From the NCBI GenBank assembly GCA_964403465.1, contig CAYOFY010000066.1:1-8678 (forward strand): 8,678 nt of DNA, given 5' to 3'. Origin of the DNA: JAFGKM01 sp964403465. GTDB taxonomy: Bacteria > Ratteibacteria > UBA8468 > B48-G9 > JAFGKM01. Positions within the stretch are counted from its first letter, which is position 1; each line of letters begins with the position of its first letter. The translations under genes were made by a program, and so were the position numbers. The notes beneath the pieces are model-generated. The model saw only the letters and a program-made list of their open reading frames with translations, was not told the DNA's origin and did no database searches. Positions 1-6,898 of this stretch are shown here, piece by piece.

Positions 1-56
1 GGCAGAGCACCGCCCTTTTAAGGCGGGCGTGGGGAGTTCGAGTCTCCCGCGGCCTA
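1..56 (+). tRNA. tRNA-Lys (TTT), 5' end cut by window edge
   Basis: The sequence begins in the D-loop (GG then AGAGC). The anticodon stem CCGCC/GGCGG at 10-14 and 22-26 closes a seven-base loop CTTTTAA with anticodon TTT at 17-19, which reads lysine codons. A five-base variable region (27-31) follows. Next come a T-stem GGGAG/CTCCC around the loop TTCGAGT (32-48), the 3' acceptor strand GCGGCCT (49-55) and discriminator A56. The 3' CCA is not encoded, because the next bases are CTTG. Roughly 18 bases of the 5' side (acceptor strand and first D-stem strand) lie outside the window, so acceptor pairing cannot be checked. Confidence 0.93.
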
Positions 57-71
57 CTTGTCCCGACCTTA

Positions 72-109
72 TTTGTCATTGCGAGCGTTTTGTGCGTGGC
101 AATCTCAAC
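72..109. repeat. Short dispersed repeat-like element
   Basis: The segment contains GTCATTGCGAGCG (75-87) and GTGGCAATCTC (96-106), an imperfect inverted pair in which ATTGC (78-82) faces GCAAT (99-103). Short intergenic elements with ends of the form TCATTGCGAG...GCAATCTC are familiar from many environmental bacterial genomes, where they occur in many copies. Only one copy is visible here, so calling it a repeat rests on that recalled resemblance. It sits directly after a tRNA gene, a common place for such elements. It does not appear to code for anything. Confidence 0.45.
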
Positions 110-190
110 CTTATTGCGTAACTCTTCGCAACGCCAAACAGTGAGGGGTTGTGATTTTGTTGTAACAGGACACTCGTTTTTCCTTTATTT

Positions 191-194
191 GAGG
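191..194 (+). promoter_or_regulatory. Ribosome binding site fixing the ceramidase-like start
   Basis: GAGG lies nine bases before the ATG at 204. The similarity to the ceramidase family also begins just after this ATG. Both support 204 over the in-frame ATG at 90. Confidence 0.6.
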
Positions 195-203
195 CAATTA
201 TAT

Positions 204-1697
204 ATGAGAAATACAAATGATTCCGGAGTTGTTTTGAGGGCGGGGGTGGGGAAGAGTGATATCACCACGGAAAGAAAGGGAGTGGTGATTAACGACCCCC
301 TGTATGCGAAGGCTCTCGTGCTGGATGACGGGTTGACAAAGGTTGTTATCATTGCAATAGATACAACGGCGATAGGCGGCAGGAAGATAAGCCAGAACAT
401 GCTGGACGACGTTGGCGAAAATTTCCTGCCCGACCTGCGCGGGAGAATAGAAAAAGATTTGAGTATTCCGGGATGCAACGTCCTGGTCAATGCGTCGCAT
501 ACCCATCCTCCCGGAAGAATGCTGTGCAGCGATTCAGAACAGGTTGAGAGGACATTTGATGCGGTGAGCAGGGCCGTCAGAAACATGGAGGAGGTGAAGA
601 TTGGCTCGGGTAAAGGCCGCGAAGACAGGATAGTGATAAACAGGATTCTGAGACTGAAAAACGGCAAACACTGGACAATACGGGACACCAATCCATGCCC
701 CCCGGATGAGGAGGTTGCAGAACTTGGCCCTGTTGACCCTGAGATAGGCATAATACGAATAGACAGGATGGACGGCAGGCCTCTCGCCGCGGTGTATAAT
801 TTTGCCTGCCACCCTCTCAGCGGAGTACAGGGCGGCCGCATATCGGCGTACCTGCCCGGTTTTGCCTCAAGCGTGATAGAAGAAAATTTAGGTGACGGTG
901 CCGTCGCGTTGTTCCTCCAGGGAGCGGGAGGCGACGTCGTTGATATACTTTTCAAGGACATAAGCCACCCGAGGACGACTGAACCTCTCGGAACGATACT
1001 CGGACTCAGCACGCTCAAGGCCTTCAGAAAGATACGGACAGAAAGCGACGTCCGGCTCAAGGTTATCTCTGAAACTGTTGAACTCCCGTGCAGGAAGGAT
1101 TTTGACCGGGTCATAGAATCCCTGAAACTTGAGCAGGCGGAATTGCTGGCATCTTTAAGATTCACAACGCTCAACCTGAAAACCTTTGTGCCGTTATATA
1201 TAAAGTATGCCCTGAGTCCCGATTACCCCGCAGATTATTCGTACAGGTATCTGCAGGAGAAAAGTACAGGGATGGACGGGTTCAAACTTCTTGACGAGGC
1301 AAACCGCGGCAGGATTCAAAAGTACATCAACAATATTCACGCGATGGAGAAACTCGCAAGAATCCAGGATGACATCGCAACGCTTGAAAAACACCGTGAG
1401 ATAACCATGGAAGTCGGGGAAGATACCGTTACGGCTGAAGTCCAGGGGATAAGGATAGGAGACTGCGTGCTCATAACCTCGCCAGCGGAACTGCTCACCG
1501 AAGTGGGATTGAACCTCAAGAAGGCCTCTCCCTGCAAGAAAACCTTCGTGGTCGGTTTTTCAAACGGATACCTGCACTACGGCCCTCCCGCTTCGTATTA
1601 TGGCAGGGAAGGGTACGAGGTGACCGAATGTTTCCTGGCTCCCGAGTGGCAGGCAATATTTGAGAAGAAAGCGATTGAGATCATGCACCGTATCTGA
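204..1697 (+). CDS. Neutral/alkaline ceramidase-fold hydrolase, cytoplasmic form
   Basis: This is a predicted 497-residue zinc amidase of the neutral/alkaline non-lysosomal ceramidase family (PF04734-like). Family members hydrolyse N-acyl sphingosine, but many bacterial relatives have unknown substrates. The family opening RAGVGKSDIT is at residues 12-21. The first zinc-histidine region NASHTHPPG is near 96-104 (H99, H101), and the second, FACHPLS, is near 200-206 (H203). Glu429 in SPAELLTEVG and the tyrosine-rich NGYLHYGPPASYYGREGYE segment near 454-472 match the remaining metal-site regions. LFLQGAGGDV (237-246) is also typical. No signal peptide is visible, and the C-terminal immunoglobulin-like domain of secreted ceramidases is absent: the length is about 500, against roughly 640 or more. 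A charged, probably helical section (about 290-400) is peculiar to this protein. The start was chosen from GAGG at 191-194. The fold is confident; the substrate is not. Confidence 0.82.
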   Translation: MRNTNDSGVVLRAGVGKSDITTERKGVVINDPLYAKALVLDDGLTKVVIIAIDTTAIGGRKISQNMLDDVGENFLPDLRGRIEKDLSIPGCNVLVNASHTHPPGRMLCSDSEQVERTFDAVSRAVRNMEEVKIGSGKGREDRIVINRILRLKNGKHWTIRDTNPCPPDEEVAELGPVDPEIGIIRIDRMDGRPLAAVYNFACHPLSGVQGGRISAYLPGFASSVIEENLGDGAVALFLQGAGGDVVDILFKDISHPRTTEPLGTILGLSTLKAFRKIRTESDVRLKVISETVELPCRKDFDRVIESLKLEQAELLASLRFTTLNLKTFVPLYIKYALSPDYPADYSYRYLQEKSTGMDGFKLLDEANRGRIQKYINNIHAMEKLARIQDDIATLEKHREITMEVGEDTVTAEVQGIRIGDCVLITSPAELLTEVGLNLKKASPCKKTFVVGFSNGYLHYGPPASYYGREGYEVTECFLAPEWQAIFEKKAIEIMHRI

Positions 1698-1718
1698 TAC
1701 GAACCCGCCGCCGTATCA
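1695..1718. terminator. Palindrome between convergent genes, possible bidirectional terminator
   Basis: TGATACG (1695-1701) and CGTATCA (1712-1718) form a perfect 7-bp stem around a ten-base C/G-rich loop. The first arm starts with the TGA stop of the ceramidase-like gene, and the second arm is the reverse complement of a TGA that stops the GH3 gene. Neither side is followed by a run of T, so this is not a standard Rho-independent terminator. A role in separating the two converging transcripts is inferred from position only. Confidence 0.4.
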
Positions 1719-3006
1719 TCCTGTCCCGTAGGGATATCTTGCAGAGATGGAGACCGGAAGTTTACCTGACGGAGAAATCCTGCCGTAAAGAATACTGAGC
1801 GCTATTTCCGCGAGCATCCGCGATTCTCCGTATGTGCATATGAACCCGGCGCAATTTTCAATATCCTCAATAACATAGGGTGAGCCAAGGCATATACCCA
1901 TGACAGTTCTATCCCGGGAGATTGCAGAAAGCAGTCTGGCCGTTGCTTTTGAGAGGCGTCCATTGTACTGCTCTATCAGGACCTTGACAATACAGAAAAA
2001 TATGATTTCCTGATGGTTGCCCGCCGCAGACATGATATCCTTTGCCTCTTCTTCCGAACAGGACATGGATATTCTCCTTATCTCCGCGGACGGCTCAATA
2101 CGCCGAATCATGTTTTCAGCATAATCAAGCACATCCTTTTCCCACGGGCAGTACTGGTATGCTTCGTCCCTTTCCTGGATTATGAAGAGTCTTTTCTTTC
2201 CCCCGGCTTTGAGCGGGAGAGCCCTCTTCTCTATCACCGTTGCGGATTTGATAGCGAGTTTTTCAAGCATGCTTCCTGTGGAGGCGCTTTCAAATACTCT
2301 CTGCAGGCTGTTCTGTTCCGGCTCACGGTAGCCGTCAGGATATAGCCACGCCTTGAGCGCGAGTATCTTTTCAACCGATTCATTGAGCCGTTCCTCCGGG
2401 ATTTCCCCGGACCTTNNNNNNNNNNNNNNNNNNNNNNNNNNNNNNNNNNNNNNNNNNNNNNNNNNNNNNNNNNNNNNNNNNNNNNNNNNNNNNNNNNNNN
2501 NNNNNNNNNNNNNNNGCGCTTCCAAGCCGGCTGACCAGTTCAGGGTCGTCGCCAAACGAACGGATGCCCACACCCGGATTCCCCTTTACGGTATTCACGT
2601 CCACGCAGGGACCGTAGTTCCAGTTGAACCCGACAGCGCGCGCCTCCCTGCCGGTAATGGCCCCGGCCTCATAGGCGAGAGATTCGTCCCCTGCCGCTCC
2701 AAGTCCCATGAGATAAGGATGCCGCTGAACCCCGTCTATTGTTATATATCCGAGGGACGTTTCCATATCTCCGCAGATGAAAAGAGGGATTTCCGAGGCG
2801 GCCTGGAGTTTTGCATGGACCTGCCATGCTTCAAGGGGATTCTTGTAGCGCGGGTAGCCGAGATAGAATGCCCCGGCTTTCTTTTCCCTTATAAGCTGCA
2901 GGGCGTAATCCACTCCTTTGCCGTCCCCGAGTCCGCCCACGGCGCCGCCTGCGTGCACGAGTTGTCCGACCTTTTCTTCCAGTGTCATTTCACCTGTTTT
3001 CTTCAC
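1716..3006 (-). CDS. GH3 beta-N-acetylglucosaminidase (NagZ-like), interrupted by assembly gap
   Basis: This is a glycoside hydrolase family 3 enzyme. It probably removes N-acetylglucosamine from beta-linked amino-sugar chains such as peptidoglycan fragments. The N-terminal piece (about 163 residues) is the first half of the TIM barrel: LEEKVGQLVHAGG, GDMETSLG with the substrate-binding Asp, EARAVGFNWNYGPCVDVN, then RSFGDDPELVSRLGS. After the gap, 232 residues give the barrel end (EERLNESVEKILALK) and the alpha/beta GH3 C-terminal domain ending in LYGRISPSGKLPVS. About 130-140 residues are missing, including the expected KHFPGHGD motif and the catalytic Asp. The two halves lie in different frames across the 100 N, which the arbitrary gap size explains. 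Start: GTG at 3006 has AAAGGAG five bases upstream; an ATG at 3021 would place that Shine-Dalgarno inside the gene. No convincing signal peptide is visible. Its own promoter lies just upstream. Confidence 0.85.
2416..2515. other. Assembly gap (100 N)
   Basis: Exactly 100 N occupy the middle of the GH3 gene. A round 100 is the usual placeholder for unknown length. For the two GH3 halves to be one continuous frame the true gap must be a multiple of three, which 100 is not. From the GH3 domain layout the missing sequence is probably near 400 bases. Confidence 0.97.
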
Positions 3007-3040
3007 GTTTTCTCCTTTCATGCGGATATTTTAATGGAGG

Positions 3041-3069
3041 ATTTTAATACATTGATTTGCGCATGTCAA
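3041..3069 (-). promoter_or_regulatory. Sigma70-type promoter for the GH3 gene
   Basis: On the minus strand TTGACA (3069-3064) is a perfect -35 box, followed by a 17-base spacer and the -10 box TAAAAT (3046-3041, five of six consensus bases). The -35 overlaps the TGA stop of the preceding MurQ-like gene (3068-3066). The predicted start near 3034 gives a leader of about 28 bases before the GTG start at 3006 and leaves its ribosome binding site intact. It would let the GH3 gene be transcribed apart from the upstream operon. Confidence 0.55.
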
Positions 3070-4829
3070 TCAGTCGGCCCGGGATAATTCATCCTTCTTA
3101 TCGCATGCTGGACAGGAGAAGGTTTTTCCCTGCCTTTCCAGGCGGCCTTTTCTATCTCGGAGATTGATATGAAAAGTTCCCTGCAGGCGTCTTCGTAGGA
3201 AAGATTACACAGTTCGGATATGAGGCGTGTTGCCCGGTCAATGAGTTTCTTGTTTGACGTTTCAACCCAGGCCATCCAGTTGCTCTCAATCCTGCCCATC
3301 CTTGCCATGGTTATGGTGGAGACCGTGTTCATGACGAGTTTCACGGCAAGGTGTTCCCAGAGGTCAACCGGAGAGCGCCCTATGGAACAGGGCATGCTCA
3401 ATACTCCGGGTATTTCAGGCGCTTTTCCTATGACAAAAATCCTGCTTTCGGAAAAATATTTCCTGTGAAGGTCAAATGCATCAAGAAATTTTTCCGCTCC
3501 GGATGCCATGTCGGATACGGACATGATTGCAATGGCGGCGGAAGGTTTTACACCGAACCTTCTGTTATCCCTTTCTCTGCCGATTCTGAATTTCATGATG
3601 TCATCGTATCCTATGGAAGGCGGATTAGTGACGATTTTTTCCGAAGCGTCCATACTCATATAATCTTTTTTTTCCCACTCCAGGCATCGCGGCATTCTTC
3701 CGAGAATCTTCTCCCATGCTCTTGGCGTCGGATACAGGGGATTCTTCACGAATGCCCATGGTTGTGGAGAAATGCTGTCATCCGACCTGACAAAAGGCGG
3801 AAGAGCAAAGGTGGGGGAACGTTCCGTGGTGTCGGTGAAGATATCCAGGAGAAGAGCATCCGCAAAATATGTCACAAGTCCTCCATTGCGGTAGATACTT
3901 TCCTCAAATTCAATCAGGGATGAGAGGGTTGCAACTGCCTGTCTTTCCGCGAGACTGTCCAGCAACTCTTCAAATGTTCCCGAAGGGCTTTCAACGGTTC
4001 CGGGTTCCGCCCCGCATCTTCTCAGTATCGCTGAAATGGTTCTTTCAAGGGCATGTCCGAGAACCAGCAGTTCCGAGGTTACCGCCTGCATCCTGGTTGA
4101 GCCGGCCAGGGCCATCGGGCCGGTTGACAGGTCAAGAACCGTGATGCGGGGGTCCTCTATCGCTTTCCTTGAACGCTCTATCTTTTCGCGCAGGATGTCC
4201 GTCGGGTTATTGAAAGCGAGGAAAACCCTTGCTCCGTCATCCGCCGCCTGCATCGCGGAGCCGAGGACCGAGGATGTTTCGCCTCCTTCGGTTATGGCCA
4301 CGAAGGTATCCGCAGGGCCGATGTTCAGGTCTCTGACCTGCCTTCTTCCAAAACTCATGTAGTCTTCAAATGACTCGACGGACCTGATGAGTGCGTAGTC
4401 TCCGCCTGTCATGATGCTGAACACCCTGTCGCTCAGACCTTTCAGGGAACGGTACCGGCCTGACATATCCCTGCAGCATTTCCTCCATGCGGATTCAAGA
4501 AGAATACTGAGGCGTCCCGTGGCTCCGCACCCGGAAAACACTACCCTGCCTCCGGAAGAGAGCGCCTTTTCCATGCAGGAGACGAGTCTCTCAAAGCCGG
4601 GAGAGTCAACCACTTTTGCGGCTTTCGGCGGTATATCCCTGTCAACGCCAAGCAGCATCCTTATCCCTGCGGAGATGTCTTTCCGGGACACTTTGTCCAG
4701 GCCGGAAGTTCCGGGGTGGGGCTGTTCTGTCTGCAGGAAACCGAGGTGGAACTGCGTTTCCTCCCTGAGAAAATGTTCGGCTCTTTCCTCCGCGGAAATA
4801 TCTGTATTTCCCATTTCTTGTTTCAGCAT
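3066..4829 (-). CDS. Tandem-SIS protein related to MurQ etherase and glucokinase regulatory protein
   Basis: A 587-residue sugar-phosphate isomerase-domain protein. MurQ cleaves the D-lactyl ether of N-acetylmuramate-6-phosphate; GKRP-type relatives bind sugar phosphates instead. The N-terminal LDKVSRKDISAGIRMLLGVD (44-63) corresponds to the MurQ/GKRP lead-in. The first SIS domain has SGCGATGRLSILLES (99-113), GGDYALIRSVESFED (142-156), AITEGGETS (178-186) and STGPMALAGSTRMQAVTSE (235-253). A second, more diverged SIS-like region spans about 400-520, and MARMGRIESNWMAWVETSNKKL (508-529) matches the MurQ C-terminal signature. MurQ itself is about 300 residues, so length and layout fit the GKRP-like long form. 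Of the two MurQ catalytic glutamates, the one in the VESFED segment seems present, while the one near GRLxxLxxxE looks shifted or lost. The start codon overlaps the activator stop in ATGCTGA (4823-4829), suggesting translational coupling. A role in amino-sugar metabolism fits the adjoining GH3 gene; exact activity is uncertain. Confidence 0.75.
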   Translation of the reverse strand: MLKQEMGNTDISAEERAEHFLREETQFHLGFLQTEQPHPGTSGLDKVSRKDISAGIRMLLGVDRDIPPKAAKVVDSPGFERLVSCMEKALSSGGRVVFSGCGATGRLSILLESAWRKCCRDMSGRYRSLKGLSDRVFSIMTGGDYALIRSVESFEDYMSFGRRQVRDLNIGPADTFVAITEGGETSSVLGSAMQAADDGARVFLAFNNPTDILREKIERSRKAIEDPRITVLDLSTGPMALAGSTRMQAVTSELLVLGHALERTISAILRRCGAEPGTVESPSGTFEELLDSLAERQAVATLSSLIEFEESIYRNGGLVTYFADALLLDIFTDTTERSPTFALPPFVRSDDSISPQPWAFVKNPLYPTPRAWEKILGRMPRCLEWEKKDYMSMDASEKIVTNPPSIGYDDIMKFRIGRERDNRRFGVKPSAAIAIMSVSDMASGAEKFLDAFDLHRKYFSESRIFVIGKAPEIPGVLSMPCSIGRSPVDLWEHLAVKLVMNTVSTITMARMGRIESNWMAWVETSNKKLIDRATRLISELCNLSYEDACRELFISISEIEKAAWKGREKPSPVQHAIRRMNYPGPTD

Positions 4830-5590
4830 CCGGCAATGGCTGCCCCTAAGGCGACCACGAACTGGGGCTCAGGAAGAACCGTTATTTGGCGCTCCGCCGT
4901 TTTCTCTATCGCCTCTTTGAGGGCCATGCTCTTTGCACCACCCCCGCAGAAAAGAAGGGGCCTGTTCTGGCTGAAATGACGTATCATTATGGCGACCCTT
5001 GATGCAATTGAGTTGAAAAGCCCTGCCGCGATATCTTCTTTTGCTGCCGATGAAGCGATAAGTGACACTACCTCACTCTCTGCAAAGACGCTGCACGTGG
5101 AGTTTATCCTGACAGGTGTTCTTGATGCCATGGCAAGTGAAGAGAGTCCCTGAATGTCCGTTTCCATGACAGTGGCCATTATCTCAAGGAACCTGCCGGT
5201 GCCGGCCGCGCACTTGTCGTTCATGAGGAAATCAAGCACATTTCCCGCGGCATCCACCTCAATGACCTTCGTGTCCTGTCCTCCAACGTCAATGATAAGG
5301 CATTCCCTGCGTCCCGTGAGGTGGTATCCTCCTGCTGCAGCGGCCGAGATTTCGGTCATAACCCTGTCCGATTTCTTGAAGGCGCGTCTTCCGTATCCCG
5401 TGGATATTATCTGGCCTATCCCCGACATATTCATGCCTGCTTCTTCAAGGGCTTTCTCAAGCACAGACCGTGCGCATTTCTCGGTATCAATACCCGTTTT
5501 TACCAGGGATTTACCCGCTATCTCCGAACCTTTTACGATAACACACTTGGTGGTTACCGACCCGATATCTATTCCTGCGCATATCCTCAT
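4823..5590 (-). CDS. ATPase activator of 2-hydroxyacyl-CoA dehydratase / double-cubane reductase (HgdC/YjiL/BadF type)
   Basis: A 255-residue member of the CoA-substrate-specific enzyme activase family (ASKHA fold). It forms a homodimer with one [4Fe-4S] cluster between subunits and uses ATP hydrolysis to push a single low-potential electron onto its partner protein. Phosphate-1 motif GIDIGSVTTKCVIV is at 6-19, STGYGRRAF at 63-71, phosphate-2 motif IIDVGGQDTKVI at 99-110, adenosine motif CGGGAKS near 215-221. The cluster cysteines are C127 (NDKCAAGTGRFLE) and C166 (NSTCSVFAESEV), spaced as in HgdC of Acidaminococcus. The length is typical of the family. It lies directly downstream of its presumed partner (5645-6898), separated by 54 bases, and overlaps the next gene by seven bases. 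No strong Shine-Dalgarno precedes the ATG at 5590, but it is the only suitable start before the family N-terminus. Confidence 0.93.
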   Translation of the reverse strand: MRICAGIDIGSVTTKCVIVKGSEIAGKSLVKTGIDTEKCARSVLEKALEEAGMNMSGIGQIISTGYGRRAFKKSDRVMTEISAAAAGGYHLTGRRECLIIDVGGQDTKVIEVDAAGNVLDFLMNDKCAAGTGRFLEIMATVMETDIQGLSSLAMASRTPVRINSTCSVFAESEVVSLIASSAAKEDIAAGLFNSIASRVAIMIRHFSQNRPLLFCGGGAKSMALKEAIEKTAERQITVLPEPQFVVALGAAIAGC

Positions 5591-5640
5591 GTCTTAAAAT
5601 CCAAATTCAATTTTCTACCATTTGCCACATGCTACTGGCA

Positions 5641-5652
5641 GATATTATACCA
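5641..5652 (-). promoter_or_regulatory. Possible extended -10 promoter before the activator gene
   Basis: The minus strand reads TGGTATAAT (5652-5644), an extended -10 (TGn) with a perfect TATAAT. It overlaps the TAA stop of the upstream D-component gene (5647-5645). There is no recognisable -35 at 16-18 bases, which extended -10 promoters can tolerate. Predicted start near 5637 gives a leader of about 47 bases to the ATG at 5590. Confidence 0.35.
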
Positions 5653-6898
5653 GCATCTCCATGAACGCTTCTATCCGTGTCTTCAACTGCCCGGTATCTT
5701 CTTTGCTGAAATCAGTCTTCAGAACCAGAAGAGGAATCCCTTTCTCCTTGAGTATGTTTCTCAGTATTGTTGTCTGTATCTCAAAGACCTGGCACAGGCG
5801 CAGGTTGCAGTATATGACACCGTTCAGTCCGTATTTCTGCACGGCATCAAGGATGGTGTTTATGAGTTTGTTAATCCCCACAAAACACGGGCATATGCTC
5901 GGAGCTATGTACTTGAGCGTCAGCGCCCGCAGAATGCCATATTCGGTCTCCTCGTCTATCTCAACCGGGTCATAGAGATGTCCGTACGCTGAACACATGA
6001 CATCTGCGGCTGCATGGCAGCCTGTCTCTTCAAGTATATCCAGAATCTTGAAGTTGGGGAAGAGTATCGGTGAGCCGGCAAGCAGTATCTTCTTTGCATC
6101 CCCGGGCATGATTTTTCCGCGCGAGGAACACTCTTTGTAAACGGCCCCGGCTTTTTCAGTCCATTCTTCGGGAGGAAGCAGAAATGATGACTGCGACAGA
6201 ATGAAATAATCAAAGGAGTTCAATGCCAGGGGATGTCTTGCCCGGTATTCATAGATTTTTCTGAATATGCGCGTTCTTTCATTGGTTATCCGGCAGGCGT
6301 CCATGAGGTTGTTTCTCGTGGGTCTTGCCCTGAATTTGTCCCTGAGGTATTCGTAAAATCTCGTGTATGCATCTGTCCATACCTCAATGTTCTTCATGTA
6401 ATCGGTGTTGCGCGGCATGTCAAGGAGGTATATCTCCTTCACCGCCGGGCTCAGGATCTCTGCCAGTTTGACCTTGCCATCGCATGTTGCAGGTACTACC
6501 AGGAGGTCTATATTGTCATTGATGTGGTTGTAAAAATCTCCGCAGGTTGATTTTACCATGGGGCATATATCTCCGGGCACTGCCTCTTCACCTGCCTCGG
6601 CGCAGCGGCTGTCGGCGCTGCACAACCTGACCGGCAGGGCACCGCACGCAATGATCAGTTCTTCCGGTATGGGATTGCAGAGGTATCCGACAACGGGAAG
6701 ATTCCTGTTTTCGCCGGGGGATTTCAATTCGCCGGCGAGCGTATCGTGGAAGAATTTCATGCTTTCAAGTCCCGACGCCTGCCTGTATTTCTCCATTTCA
6801 CTTCCGTAATCAGCGGGTACCTCGCGTCTTTTCTCCGAAAAATACTTGAGCGAAGCCAGGTACTCCTTGCTTATGAATTTCTTGTTCTCCATGGTCAT
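5645..6898 (-). CDS. 2-hydroxyglutaryl-CoA dehydratase D-component / YjiM-like double-cubane-cluster protein
   Basis: A 417-residue protein of the HgdB/FldC/BcrB superfamily. Members carry Fe-S clusters and accept electrons from the ATP-dependent activator, for dehydration of 2-hydroxyacyl-CoA or, in the double-cubane proteins, reduction of small molecules. Family signatures: GYLCNPIPEELIIACGALPVR (71-91, C74), GDICPMVKSTCG (109-120, C112), PATCDGKVK (136-144, C139), and GVIYCNLRLCQVFE (360-373, C369) in place of the usual FCxPxxxE. It has 15 cysteines in total, including C294, C302, C336 and C338 in the second half. No second HgdA-type subunit gene is adjacent, so a homodimer like YjiM/DCCP is more likely than a classical HgdAB heterodimer, unless the partner lies elsewhere. 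The frame is open to 6964, but the ATG at 6898 overlaps the preceding gene's stop as ATGA; a second ATG at 6892 is also possible. Substrate unknown. Confidence 0.85.
   Translation of the reverse strand: MTMENKKFISKEYLASLKYFSEKRREVPADYGSEMEKYRQASGLESMKFFHDTLAGELKSPGENRNLPVVGYLCNPIPEELIIACGALPVRLCSADSRCAEAGEEAVPGDICPMVKSTCGDFYNHINDNIDLLVVPATCDGKVKLAEILSPAVKEIYLLDMPRNTDYMKNIEVWTDAYTRFYEYLRDKFRARPTRNNLMDACRITNERTRIFRKIYEYRARHPLALNSFDYFILSQSSFLLPPEEWTEKAGAVYKECSSRGKIMPGDAKKILLAGSPILFPNFKILDILEETGCHAAADVMCSAYGHLYDPVEIDEETEYGILRALTLKYIAPSICPCFVGINKLINTILDAVQKYGLNGVIYCNLRLCQVFEIQTTILRNILKEKGIPLLVLKTDFSKEDTGQLKTRIEAFMEMLV

Larger units (their letters stand above)
57..203. other. Gene-free spacer between tRNA-Lys and ceramidase-like gene
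   Basis: This 147-base stretch has no convincing coding content. The reading frame of the next gene stays open back to position 90, but that extension has no family similarity and overlaps a repeat-like sequence. A small perfect inverted repeat, TTGCG/CGCAA (114-118 and 127-131, eight-base loop), lies just after the repeat-like element. No good -35/-10 pair is visible. TTGTAA at 160-165 has only poor -10 partners, and those would place the start inside the ribosome binding site. Confidence 0.6.

Noticed and set aside
90..203. N-terminal extension of the ceramidase-like gene from an ATG at 90
   Set aside because: The 38 extra residues have no family similarity and overlap the repeat-like element. 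The ATG at 204 has GAGG nine bases upstream and immediately precedes the conserved N-terminus.
185..1174. 329-codon open frame on the minus strand
   Set aside because: It lies entirely opposite the well-supported ceramidase-like gene, is rich in Ser/Pro/Thr as expected for a shadow frame, and shows no recognisable domain.
1716..2573. Minus-strand frame read straight through the gap as a separate gene
   Set aside because: The residues upstream of the N belong to the wrong frame of the GH3 N-terminal half; the downstream part is the GH3 C-terminal domain of the same gene.
3007..3021. ATG at 3021 as GH3 start
   Set aside because: The AAAGGAG Shine-Dalgarno lies inside this short extension and is ideally spaced for the GTG at 3006. 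The ATG has no binding site of its own.
2353..3087. Plus-strand open frame running through the gap
   Set aside because: It is open only because N are read through, and it lies opposite clear GH3 sequence.
5623..5640. Hairpin TGCCA/TGGCA between the D-component and activator genes
   Set aside because: Only a 5-bp stem with an eight-base loop and no T-run; too weak to call a terminator or attenuator.
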